Of a DNA stretch of 35,956 bases, positions 14,896 through 22,154 are shown piece after piece (position 1 is the first letter of the stretch; every line of letters starts with the position of its first letter). The notes beneath the pieces are model-generated. The model was not told the DNA's origin and did not search any database. It saw only the letters and a program-made list of their open reading frames with translations. The stretch comes from a virus, in IMG/VR virus record IMGVR_UViG_3300044640_000870, positions 1-35,956 of that record; one strand, given 5' to 3'. A program made the position numbers and the translations under genes.

Positions 14896-15243
14896 CTAAA
14901 TAATAGCGTAACTTTTACACATAGCTAATAAGTCAATATTTTTAGCAATTAATGGAATATTTATACCTCTTTCAATAAGATACAATTCTTTTTTATCTTC
15001 AGCATATAAATTTTTTCTGTTTGTAATTGTTCTTATTCCGTGTAATGCTGTATCGTGTCCTCTATTTACTTTGGCACCTATTTCGCTTAAAGTTTTATTT
15101 GTGTGTTTTCTTGCTAAATAAAAGTAAATAAACCTTGCGTTTGCGATGTGTTGCTTTCTGGACTTACCTGTTAAATCTTTATTATTTAGATTATAGTAAG
15201 TACTTACAACTGTTATTAATTCGTTTAATGTGGTTTCAATCAT
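14896..15243 (-). CDS. Stand-alone DnaA domain IV-like DNA-binding protein
   Basis: A 115-residue protein whose core, SRKQHIANARFIYFYLARKHTNKTLSEIGAKVNRGHDTALHGIRTI (about 28-73), matches the DNA-binding domain IV of bacterial DnaA: basic loop, then the helix with ARxIxxYLxR, then SLxEIGxxxxRxHxTxLHxxxxI. The signature around RGHDTALHG corresponds to GRDHTTVLHA in DnaA. There is no AAA+ ATPase domain, so it cannot open an origin alone. It may bind DnaA-box-like sites in the phage or host genome to direct replication or regulate genes. It is the last gene of the replication unit and overlaps the 85-residue gene by 8 bp. Confidence 0.85.
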   Translation of the reverse strand: MIETTLNELITVVSTYYNLNNKDLTGKSRKQHIANARFIYFYLARKHTNKTLSEIGAKVNRGHDTALHGIRTITNRKNLYAEDKKELYLIERGINIPLIAKNIDLLAMCKSYAII

Positions 15244-15493
15244 TTGTAATTGTTTTTATTAATTTATCGTTATAATCGATTTCAAATATTATTTTTTTAA
15301 TTGGTGCATCTAAAATTTTAAACGTGTAAAACCAATGAAACTTCTCAACTCTATTTATATACATACTATTCATATGTAAATTTTTAGATATTGAATTTAA
15401 AACGCATTTATAATTATTGCCTTTTATGTTTATATCTTGTACAAAATTTGGTACAATTTCCAACGTGTTATTTTTACCTATTATTTTATTCAT
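15236..15493 (-). CDS. Hypothetical protein (85 aa)
   Basis: An 85-residue beta-rich protein (MNKIIGKNNTLEIVPNF...) with no motif I recognise. It lies between the VRR-NUC nuclease gene (2-bp gap) and the DnaA-like gene (8-bp overlap), so it is co-expressed with the replication genes. Function unknown. Confidence 0.6.
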   Translation of the reverse strand: MNKIIGKNNTLEIVPNFVQDINIKGNNYKCVLNSISKNLHMNSMYINRVEKFHWFYTFKILDAPIKKIIFEIDYNDKLIKTITND

Positions 15494-15495
15494 AA

Positions 15496-15780
15496 CTAAA
15501 AATTTAAAACTTCTTTTACTTTTTCATCTGGGTATATTTTTCCTTTTCCATTCTGTAAACAAAAAGCGACAAACCCTAATTCATTTAATTGATCAATCCT
15601 TAATTTCTGCAAAGGTTTTAAAGTATCTTTTGCTTCTTTTATTTCAATAAAAATTGTGGGTTCAGTTGGTTTTAAAGCAATAAGGTCAGGATATCCGTTT
15701 ACATTTAACCTAATTGTTTTTAATACCAAATACCCTTTTGCTTGATATTCCTCTATTATTTTGGTCTGAAATTTTGACAT
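15496..15780 (-). CDS. VRR-NUC domain nuclease
   Basis: A 94-residue protein that is essentially one VRR-NUC domain of the PD-(D/E)xK superfamily. It has NGYPDLIAL with the catalytic Asp at residue 32, IFIEIKEAKD with Glu/Lys near 46-48, and the helix LKPLQKLRIDQLNELGF. Stand-alone phage VRR-NUC proteins act on branched DNA, in Holliday-junction resolution or flap cleavage, and are often next to an SF2 helicase gene, as here. The start overlaps the helicase C-terminus by 71 bp, unusually long for this genome, but the N-terminal helix (FQTKIIEEYQAKGYLVLK) belongs to the domain, so the start is probably right. Confidence 0.88.
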   Translation of the reverse strand: MSKFQTKIIEEYQAKGYLVLKTIRLNVNGYPDLIALKPTEPTIFIEIKEAKDTLKPLQKLRIDQLNELGFVAFCLQNGKGKIYPDEKVKEVLNF

Positions 15781-17005
15781 CGTTTTCTTTTTTAAAATGA
15801 TTAAGTGTGTATGGTGTTTTATTCTGTACCCTTTTGTAAATATTTAATTCAATGGTATTCTTTGCAAATATCCAAAATACATTATTTTCTAAACGTTCCT
15901 TTATAGTCATTCTATCCCTCGCTTGAAAATATGTTGTTGCACTAAAATCTATTTCAATCATTACAAGTGCATCGGCTTTGCTTAAATTAACTCCTTCCCT
16001 TCCACTAATAAACTGAAGTGCAAGCCATTTATCTGTAGTATTAAATTCATCAATATCAGTTGTTAATTTATCTTTTAATACTTCTTTTAAACTTTCCAAT
16101 TGTGCAACGTACTTATAAAATATTGCTATCTTTTCATTTTTAAATCGATCCGCAACGTAAAGAGCTTTTGTGTTATCAATTATTAAACTTTTCTTTTCAT
16201 CTATTTTAATAGTTCCGCTGGATAGTTGGTGTATCTTTTGCATTAATTTAGCACCTGTATCGGCTATTATTTCAACACCACTTGCACCACGTACAACTAA
16301 ATCCTTTTTAAGTTTAGATATTATTTGATATGTTATTGGCTGCATTTCAACTTCTAAAACAAATTCGTTTACCTCTGAATAAAATTGTGCATCGGCTTGC
16401 GTAACGGTGCTTACAAAGTGCCTAATCATTCCTTTTATCTTTGCTTCATTTCCTTTTGAATAATCATTTACTATTGAATAACCTAAATTCTTTTTTGTAA
16501 CATCAACAAATTCATCAGCCCATTTATAAAAATTAATGTAGTTTCTAAATGGAGAATGTTTACTCAATTGAAATTGGTGGAATATTTGAGAGTACGACTC
16601 TGGCGACATCGTTCCAGATAAAAGTAAAAGCATTTTTTCATTAAATCTTTTTCTTATATCTTTTTGATACTTACTTGCTTTTGGATATGCAGCGTATTGG
16701 TGTGCTTCATCTACAATTACAATATCAAAATCATTATTTAAAATAGTGTGTAAACTTTCTTTATTGATAATAGTTAATTCAAAATCATAACCGAAGTTAT
16801 TATAATCGGATTGAATACTTGAAAACGCTTTTATTTTAGTAATGAACAAAACCTTTTTAGCATTTACTTTTTTTGCTACTTCTAATGCAATTAAACTTTT
16901 TCCGCAACGTACTTGACCATTTAAATAATGTATCTTTCTACTTGGTAATAGATTTGCAATATCTGTAGATATTTTTATCTGGTAATCTCTTAATTCAAAT
17001 CCCAT
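15710..17005 (-). CDS. SF2 (SNF2-like) DNA helicase
   Basis: A 431-residue helicase. Q-motif-like LRDYQIKI (5-12), Walker A GQVRCGKS (30-37), DEAH box 99-102, motif III SGT at 130-132. The second RecA domain follows, with ISGREGVNLSKAD, then YFQARDRMTIKERL as motif VI near residue 375. The family remodels or unwinds DNA and in phages usually pairs with VRR-NUC nucleases, suggesting joint work on replication or recombination intermediates. It lies 2 bp downstream of the primase-helicase gene. Length is typical of the small phage members. Confidence 0.9.
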   Translation of the reverse strand: MGFELRDYQIKISTDIANLLPSRKIHYLNGQVRCGKSLIALEVAKKVNAKKVLFITKIKAFSSIQSDYNNFGYDFELTIINKESLHTILNNDFDIVIVDEAHQYAAYPKASKYQKDIRKRFNEKMLLLLSGTMSPESYSQIFHQFQLSKHSPFRNYINFYKWADEFVDVTKKNLGYSIVNDYSKGNEAKIKGMIRHFVSTVTQADAQFYSEVNEFVLEVEMQPITYQIISKLKKDLVVRGASGVEIIADTGAKLMQKIHQLSSGTIKIDEKKSLIIDNTKALYVADRFKNEKIAIFYKYVAQLESLKEVLKDKLTTDIDEFNTTDKWLALQFISGREGVNLSKADALVMIEIDFSATTYFQARDRMTIKERLENNVFWIFAKNTIELNIYKRVQNKTPYTLNHFKKENDVKISDQNNRGISSKRVFGIKNN

Positions 17006-17007
17006 AA

Positions 17008-19392
17008 TTAAAATGCTATATCGTTATCTTCTACTTCTTCAATATTATTATTTACAATTTCAAACCATCTTTGTCCGTTTGAATTACCGGCTAAATATGA
17101 ATGGCCATAAAACTTACAATATTGCTCTAACCATTGCGTAAAACGTTTTTGACTTAATTTATAGGTTCTAAAATCCGGGTATTCATTTATAAATGAATCA
17201 TAATATACTTGTTTTTGTGAACGTGTATTAAATTCAATGTTATCGTTTTTACCATTTGCATCCGGTTTAGTCCATTCATAAAATTCAAATGAAGTATTTT
17301 TAATAAACTTTCTAACTTCAAGATTTTTAAAATCGTGTTTTGTTAAACCATTTAATAAGAAATATTGTACGCATTGTATCATAAAATTATCAAACCTTGA
17401 CCATTCACTATCAGACCAATCATCAAATAACAAATGCCCAAACTCATCTAATGGAGTGTGTTTATAACTAAAATAATCTGCCATTTCAACTTCAAACTTT
17501 CTGCGTTCAAAAGATCCACCAACACCACCAACGGTATAATTAGTTGTAATTAATATTTTAGGGCTTTTTTGTACCGGTAATTTAATTGCATCCTGGCCTT
17601 TATATTCCAATGTTATACCTTCAGTAATTAAACTAAATAAACTTTCAAAATTAAAATTCTTTTTAACGTCATCAAATACTAAAATTTGAGTATCTGTACT
17701 AAGAGTTTGATAAGGAAAACTTTTGGTAAATTCAAATGTTTTCCCATCAATACTGCTTACTTTTTTCATTTGTGATAGTGCGTTCCAAAACAAACCTTTT
17801 CCGGATCCACCATTTGGATTTTCTGAAATCGTTTCATCATTAAAAATAATTGCTTTATTATTGGCCGAAGTTTTAAAACTATGCAAAAGATATCCAATTA
17901 CAGATTTAAACGAATTATATTTTTCTGAATCTTGGCCGCTAATTAACCATAAGAATTTTCTAAATACTGAATCGTGGTGGTCTGCACTTTCATAAACCCG
18001 GTTTATAATTTGTCTTTTCCAAACAAACCCATCCAAATCTAAATAATCTATTGTTTCAATACTTTCATCTGTAACTTTTACAACGCAATTTTCAAAGTAT
18101 AAAAAACATTCATTTTGAGTATCATCTTTTATTTTAATTTCTGAACTTTCTAAAAACGATAAAAAATCATTTTGAAAATATTTAGGACTTGAAGCCATAA
18201 AATCATAAGGAGAAAACCCTATATCGTTTCTTGAAAGCAAATGATCCAATACAAAATCTTTAATTCTTTTTTCGCTTGTTTCCTCAACTAAATTTTGTTC
18301 AATTTTTATAAATGTAAATGTGTTTGTATCAGTTGGAAAATACTTAAAAAAGTTATTTTGTTGTAACCAAAATTTATATTTATGTGGGCTTAAATTTATT
18401 TTACCTTTATCATTATAATACCAAAAATCAGAAACAGAAATATCTTCTTTTATTTCATCGATGCATTTTTCAATTTCTTTTTTATCAAAATCAGTATAGG
18501 TATCAACTAAATCTTTTTTTGATTTACCGGTTCTAATTTGTTTTTCAATTTTTTCTTTAATTGTTTTATCCTCAAAAAATTTAGTTCCAAAGTTAGAAGT
18601 TTTTTTGTAGGCCGAATTTAATATATTTATAATTTCATTACGATTAAAATCATTCTGTTCAAATTGGTATAAAGTTTGCTCGGCCACTAACTTATTAATT
18701 CCAAAATCATTTAAGGCCGATGCTAATTTAAAAAGACTATTATTTCTTTCATTAGAATTATATTTCTTTTCAAACCATTTCAATAAGTTATTAATAATTA
18801 AGTTATCAGATTTAATTGGAATTGAAACATTTACCTGGCCAATATCTTCAACTTCCGACATATCAATTTTATCCCAAACTTTTGAATTTTCATTTAGATA
18901 TAATTCCGGATCAAAACTTTCAAAACAAAACCTACTTACATCTGAACCGCTATCGTCCCAATTTTTATGATTATAATAGTTTTTAAGTGATTTAAAATAT
19001 TCTTTGTGATTTTCTATTTCTGCAGGAATTTTAACTAATGCTTTCAAACCTTTTCCACTTGGAGAAATCCAAGCCGAAAAAATATAATCATCATCACAAA
19101 TTGAATTTTTAAAATCTATTGCTTCTTGTTGGCTTTCAAATTTATCAAAATCTAAAATTATTAAACCGGAGTGTTCTTTTATTCCAGCCAAAGACCTGTA
19201 TTCAAAAACACCATTAAAACAAACACCAGGTAATTTGCTTTTATTTTTATCATATTCAATTTTAGGTAAAGATCTCAACCATTCAACAGTTTCTTTGCTT
19301 TTACCTTTTTTTATACGTTCTAAACAGAAAAATATATCTTTTGTAAATCCGTTTGAAACGTCTGTTGCTTTCTTGTAGATTGTAACGTTCAT
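17008..19392 (-). CDS. Primase-helicase with VirE/BT4734-like N-terminus and SF3-type helicase
   Basis: A 794-residue replication protein. Residues about 55-160 form a VirE_N/BT4734-like domain related to archaeo-eukaryotic primases: GLIILDFDKF supplies the DxD pair (81-83), PSGKGLKALVK the second motif (111-121) and SDVSRFCF the third (150-157). A helical linker follows. The C-terminal ATPase has Walker A NPNGGSGKG near 524-532, Walker B ILVFDDV near 565-571 and sensor motif KILITTNYTVGG, an SF3/D5-like helicase. It would prime and unwind phage DNA. It is the first gene after the candidate origin and the structured leader. It is the main replication protein in the absence of any phage polymerase gene. 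Confidence 0.9.
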   Translation of the reverse strand: MNVTIYKKATDVSNGFTKDIFFCLERIKKGKSKETVEWLRSLPKIEYDKNKSKLPGVCFNGVFEYRSLAGIKEHSGLIILDFDKFESQQEAIDFKNSICDDDYIFSAWISPSGKGLKALVKIPAEIENHKEYFKSLKNYYNHKNWDDSGSDVSRFCFESFDPELYLNENSKVWDKIDMSEVEDIGQVNVSIPIKSDNLIINNLLKWFEKKYNSNERNNSLFKLASALNDFGINKLVAEQTLYQFEQNDFNRNEIINILNSAYKKTSNFGTKFFEDKTIKEKIEKQIRTGKSKKDLVDTYTDFDKKEIEKCIDEIKEDISVSDFWYYNDKGKINLSPHKYKFWLQQNNFFKYFPTDTNTFTFIKIEQNLVEETSEKRIKDFVLDHLLSRNDIGFSPYDFMASSPKYFQNDFLSFLESSEIKIKDDTQNECFLYFENCVVKVTDESIETIDYLDLDGFVWKRQIINRVYESADHHDSVFRKFLWLISGQDSEKYNSFKSVIGYLLHSFKTSANNKAIIFNDETISENPNGGSGKGLFWNALSQMKKVSSIDGKTFEFTKSFPYQTLSTDTQILVFDDVKKNFNFESLFSLITEGITLEYKGQDAIKLPVQKSPKILITTNYTVGGVGGSFERRKFEVEMADYFSYKHTPLDEFGHLLFDDWSDSEWSRFDNFMIQCVQYFLLNGLTKHDFKNLEVRKFIKNTSFEFYEWTKPDANGKNDNIEFNTRSQKQVYYDSFINEYPDFRTYKLSQKRFTQWLEQYCKFYGHSYLAGNSNGQRWFEIVNNNIEEVEDNDIAF

Positions 19393-19408
19393 AGTTAATT
19401 AAAAAGTT

Positions 19409-19482
19409 AATGCCGATTAGAGCGGTGGTGGTCGCATCTAATCGGCATTGATAAGATTTTCTTTATAGCCACCACAACTATA
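19409..19482 (-). promoter_or_regulatory. Structured leader: two hairpins with complementary loops (possible kissing complex)
   Basis: The leader RNA of the primase-helicase gene can form hairpin A at 19464-19482 (stem UAUAG/CUAUA, loop UUGUGGUGG). It can also form hairpin B at 19409-19449 (13-bp perfect stem AAUGCCGAUUAGA, extended by GCG/CGC, loop ACCACCAC). The loops contain GUGGUGG and CCACCAC, exactly complementary over 7 nt, so a kissing loop or switch is possible. Hairpin B ends 17 nt before the start codon, a good place for translational or transcriptional control. It matches no RNA family I recognise. Confidence 0.65.
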
Positions 19483-19486
19483 TCTG

Positions 19487-19494
19487 CAAATATA
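19487..19494 (-). promoter_or_regulatory. TATATTTG promoter box for the replication operon
   Basis: On the minus strand TATATTTG matches TAnnTTTG. Transcription would start near 19480, just at hairpin A of the structured leader. The upstream side is pure AT without a clear -33 TTTG. Confidence 0.6.
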
Positions 19495-19499
19495 GAAAT

Positions 19500-19710
19500 A
19501 ATATTTTATATAAAAAAATAAAATGTAATAAATTTATTAAATAAAAATGTGTACTGATGTAAAGCCCTTATAAATCAAGGGTTTAATAATAAATAGTACA
19601 CAACAACGCTTTGAAACCCAAAAAAATGAATAAAAAATAAAAAAAAATAAAAAACGTTATTTTTATATAATAGAGTAGGCCACTTATATGCGTTGTTGTG
19701 TTGCGTATAA
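19500..19710. other. Gene-free AT-rich region with nested inverted repeats, candidate replication origin
   Basis: No ORF of note is seen here. The region has two very AT-rich blocks (19500-19547 and 19620-19672). Inverted repeats are TGTGTAC/GTACACA (19548-19554 and 19596-19602), enclosing CCCTT/AAGGG (19565-19569 and 19577-19581), and a 12-bp exact pair ACACAACAACGC/GCGTTGTTGTGT (19598-19609 and 19690-19701). It lies between the terminator of the ssDNA-binding protein gene and the primase-helicase promoter. That combination is typical of a phage origin, but no DnaA box was found and function is inferred. Confidence 0.45.
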
Positions 19711-19719
19711 TAACAAAAA

Positions 19720-19740
19720 AACCACCCGTTAAGGTGGTTT
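19720..19740 (-). terminator. Rho-independent terminator after the ssDNA-binding protein gene
   Basis: On the minus strand AACCACC and GGTGGTT form a 7-bp stem around TTAACG, followed by a T-run. It closes the early unit 27 bp after the stop at 19768. Confidence 0.85.
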
Positions 19741-19767
19741 AATCAATTTTTAAAGTATGGGTATTAT

Positions 19768-20481
19768 TTAAAATTCTAAATCTTCATCGCTTTCAGTTTC
19801 TACAACTTCAGCATCTTGCACTTCAATATTTTCAACTGTAGGCTTTTTAAGGTATTGTTGTAAGTATGTATCTAATTCCTCAAATATTGCATCTGCAGAT
19901 AAAACCTGTTCATCTGTAATTGAACTTTGGAATTTAAATTCTGGAGTCCAAAATTTAACAGCACCTTTTTTACCAGCTTTTGCAGTTGCAACCTCAACCC
20001 ATTCATCTGCAAGCCTTGACTTGTTTCTATTAAAGAAGTCGCCCCATTCTTTAACGCTTGCACCTTTTAACTGAAGATTAGCAAGTGTGTTATCTTCTAA
20101 CATAACATAAATTGATTTATGGTATTTAGCACCTGCAGAAACAACAGCGTCTTTAATATCTTTGTAAAGACCTTTTGCTATTGTTGTTTTACTTGGTTCG
20201 CCTTTTAAGTTTTTATGGTAGCATACAGCGTTAATTTCTTGCGTTCCAATAAATTCAACTTCATTTGAAATAATTTGTCCGCTTAAAGCATCAGACCAAC
20301 CTTTAACGGATTGTAATTGTTTTAGCGTAAGGAACTTTAAAGGCAAAGGCACCTGTACATTTTCTGCTTTTTCTTTGTCGTAGTAAGAAAAGCATTGATC
20401 ATTTGATTTCCATTGTAAAAATTTAGTACAAGGGTTTTTTGTAGTTTCGCCACCTAATGCGGCACGTCTTGAATTACTCAT
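19768..20481 (-). CDS. Probable single-stranded DNA-binding protein
   Basis: A 237-residue protein with a basic N-terminus (MSNSRRAALGGETTKNP), a mixed beta core with aromatic residues (residues 20-170) and a very acidic C-terminal tail ending ESDEDLEF. An acidic tail closed by an aromatic residue is the hallmark by which SSB-type proteins recruit replication partners. The core (FLQWKSNDQCFSYYDKE, FIGTQEINAVCYHKNLKG) resembles Bacteroidetes phage proteins placed beside replication genes. No OB-fold can be proven by eye. It has its own promoter box at 20550-20557 and a terminator after it, suggesting high expression, as expected for an SSB. Confidence 0.65.
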   Translation of the reverse strand: MSNSRRAALGGETTKNPCTKFLQWKSNDQCFSYYDKEKAENVQVPLPLKFLTLKQLQSVKGWSDALSGQIISNEVEFIGTQEINAVCYHKNLKGEPSKTTIAKGLYKDIKDAVVSAGAKYHKSIYVMLEDNTLANLQLKGASVKEWGDFFNRNKSRLADEWVEVATAKAGKKGAVKFWTPEFKFQSSITDEQVLSADAIFEELDTYLQQYLKKPTVENIEVQDAEVVETESDEDLEF

Positions 20482-20549
20482 AATATATAAAGTTTATGGA
20501 TTGGAATTATGCGAGCCAACCCTACCCGCTTTTGAGTTATGTAAAATTA

Positions 20550-20557
20550 CAAAATTA
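20550..20557 (-). promoter_or_regulatory. TAATTTTG promoter box upstream of the ssDNA-binding protein gene
   Basis: On the minus strand TAATTTTG fits TAnnTTTG. It overlaps the end of the 54-residue gene. The leader between about 20543 and 20482 can form a GC-rich 5-bp hairpin (GCGGG/CUCGC with one G-U), rare in this AT-rich genome. Confidence 0.45.
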
Positions 20558-20719
20558 TTTGTATTTAATAATAGCTATTAGTGAATTATTTTGTAATAAA
20601 ATTTGAATATCAACTACAATATGGTTTTTTTCTTCTAAAAGATAAGATTGTTTATCTACCTTAAATTGAAAATCTTCAATACTATCGTTGTGCCATTGAT
20701 TTATTATTTTTATGTACAT
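20555..20719 (-). CDS. Small hypothetical protein (54 aa)
   Basis: ATG 20719 to TAA 20555-20557 encodes 54 residues (MYIKIINQWHNDSIEDF...LLQNNSLIAIIKYK), beta-like, with no recognised domain. Its start lies 3 bp after the stop of the 143-residue gene, as expected for a coupled gene, which supports it. Confidence 0.6.
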   Translation of the reverse strand: MYIKIINQWHNDSIEDFQFKVDKQSYLLEEKNHIVVDIQILLQNNSLIAIIKYK

Positions 20720-20722
20720 AAT

Positions 20723-21154
20723 TTAGTATTTTACGTTTAGTGAATCACTTGCATATTTTACGCTTACTTTTGGTACATCATTACCATACGCATCAATTAC
20801 ATCCTGTTTAAGTGCAAGTTTTAATAATTCTTCACGTGCTTTTAAATCTGCGTTTAATTTTTGCCAAATTTCATCTTCTGAAAATTGTATCATTTGCCTA
20901 CCATTTACAGGGTTGATTTCTATTCCGTAAGCAATTTGCTTTTCAGCAGGAATACTTTCCTTAATCGTATCGTAAATAGTGTTAATCGTTTCTTTAATTC
21001 TTACAGCTTGGCTAAACATTTCTAACTTTTCGTGTTCGCCATTGTTAATTAAATGCTTTGCAAATTCAATAGCGTTTGCTTGTACTTGCTTTTTCGTTGG
21101 GTAACTTTCTGCAATCTGTTGTTGTTGCATAAGCTCAAATAATTGTTTACTCAT
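20723..21154 (-). CDS. Hypothetical helical protein (143 aa)
   Basis: A 143-residue, largely helical and Gln/Glu/Lys-rich protein (MSKQLFELMQQQQIAESYP...). A conserved-looking middle (AYGIEINPVNGRQMIQFSEDEIWQKL) and a C-terminal beta end (VPKVSVKYASDSLNVKY) are visible. No catalytic motif. It heads a unit with its own TACATTTG box (21183-21190) upstream of the ssDNA-binding protein gene, so a replication-accessory role is possible, but this is only context. Confidence 0.65.
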   Translation of the reverse strand: MSKQLFELMQQQQIAESYPTKKQVQANAIEFAKHLINNGEHEKLEMFSQAVRIKETINTIYDTIKESIPAEKQIAYGIEINPVNGRQMIQFSEDEIWQKLNADLKAREELLKLALKQDVIDAYGNDVPKVSVKYASDSLNVKY

Positions 21155-21182
21155 AATATGTTTGTTTTAATTATTAATACTG

Positions 21183-21190
21183 CAAATGTA
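21183..21190 (-). promoter_or_regulatory. TACATTTG promoter box
   Basis: TACATTTG on the minus strand fits TAnnTTTG, 29 bp upstream of ATG 21154, in the 67-bp gap after the methyltransferase gene. It probably drives the 143-, 54- and 237-residue genes. Confidence 0.55.
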
Positions 21191-21221
21191 AATATAATTT
21201 ATTTAATAAAAAAATGTTTTA

Positions 21222-21884
21222 CTAAAATAATTCAATTTGATTGCTTTCTTTTTTATTTACTATTCCTAAAGCTATTTCAAAAATAGTTTTTCCAGCTTCA
21301 TAGTCTACTAAATTACGTGCCATTTTTTGAACAGATTGTTTTCCTTTATATTTTCTAAAATCGTAATCGTGATAATTTGAAAGAACTTTTACTAAATCTT
21401 TTGTTCTTGATAAATCAGGGTTTTTTCTGCCATTTAAATTATTAGGCAATATAAAGTTAGTCCAATATAAATGCCTATCTCTTTGTTGACCTTTAATTAA
21501 TGGTTCGTAATAAGGTATTACATTTTCTACACAATATTTACCTTTAAAAAATGTATCTAAAAAAATAATTTCTTGATATAATTTCATATCAGGATATTGT
21601 GGTTTCCAAGTTTCTCTTGTATATTGACTAATTTGTATTCTACTATGCGTAGGGCAAGGCGGTGAACTCCAAATAAAATCAAAATCTTTAAAATTATCTA
21701 ATAAGTATTGATGTGCATCTGCTACTATTACTTTATCATTTGGGAATCTTTCTTGATATAATTCAGCAGCAACCTCATCTAATTCAACAGCGGTTACTTC
21801 AATTTCTATTCCTGCTTGTTTTGCTACTTCATCCCAAAGATATCTATTACCTCCAAGACACGCATATAAGTTTAGTACTTTCAT
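21222..21884 (-). CDS. C5-cytosine-type DNA methyltransferase
   Basis: A 220-residue protein with C5-MTase motifs: motif I NLYACLGGNR (5-14; Gly-rich SAM loop, variant of FAGxGG), motif II VELDE (33-37), the catalytic SSPPCPTHS (73-81, Cys77), and motif VI CVENVIPYY (118-126). Motifs IX-X seem abbreviated and there is no long target-recognition domain, so it is shorter than typical Dcm enzymes (usually 300 or more). It would methylate cytosine in phage DNA to protect it from host restriction, unless the short target region indicates a different specificity or substrate. No partner restriction gene is seen, so it is an orphan. Confidence 0.87.
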   Translation of the reverse strand: MKVLNLYACLGGNRYLWDEVAKQAGIEIEVTAVELDEVAAELYQERFPNDKVIVADAHQYLLDNFKDFDFIWSSPPCPTHSRIQISQYTRETWKPQYPDMKLYQEIIFLDTFFKGKYCVENVIPYYEPLIKGQQRDRHLYWTNFILPNNLNGRKNPDLSRTKDLVKVLSNYHDYDFRKYKGKQSVQKMARNLVDYEAGKTIFEIALGIVNKKESNQIELF

Positions 21885-21886
21885 AA

Positions 21887-22150
21887 TTACTCTGTTATTC
21901 TTTGATAATTCTTTCTTATAATTGTATCTATTGGATATGCTAACTGGTTTAAATAAGTTGATTTACTTACTTCTTTACTTTCAAATACTGCATCTATCAT
22001 AGGCTCAAGTGCATTTTCAAATGCTTTGCCTTTGTCTATAATTTCTTTTGCAAGTACGCTGTTTGCACCTATGTCGTTTAATTCAGAAATTAACATATAA
22101 GATAGTACGGCTATTTTGTGTGAAGAAATATTGTGTTTTTTATTGTTCAT
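21887..22150 (-). CDS. Hypothetical protein (87 aa)
   Basis: An 87-residue, helical protein (MNNKKHNISSHKIAVLSYMLISEL...) with no recognised motif. It lies 2 bp upstream of the methyltransferase gene and 4 bp downstream of the HNH gene, so it is part of the same transcript. Function unknown. Confidence 0.6.
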   Translation of the reverse strand: MNNKKHNISSHKIAVLSYMLISELNDIGANSVLAKEIIDKGKAFENALEPMIDAVFESKEVSKSTYLNQLAYPIDTIIRKNYQRITE

Positions 22151-22154
22151 AATA

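Noticed and set aside
19548-19602. DnaA box at TGTGTAC
   Set aside because: It does not match TTATNCACA or its reverse complement; it is better described as an arm of an inverted repeat.
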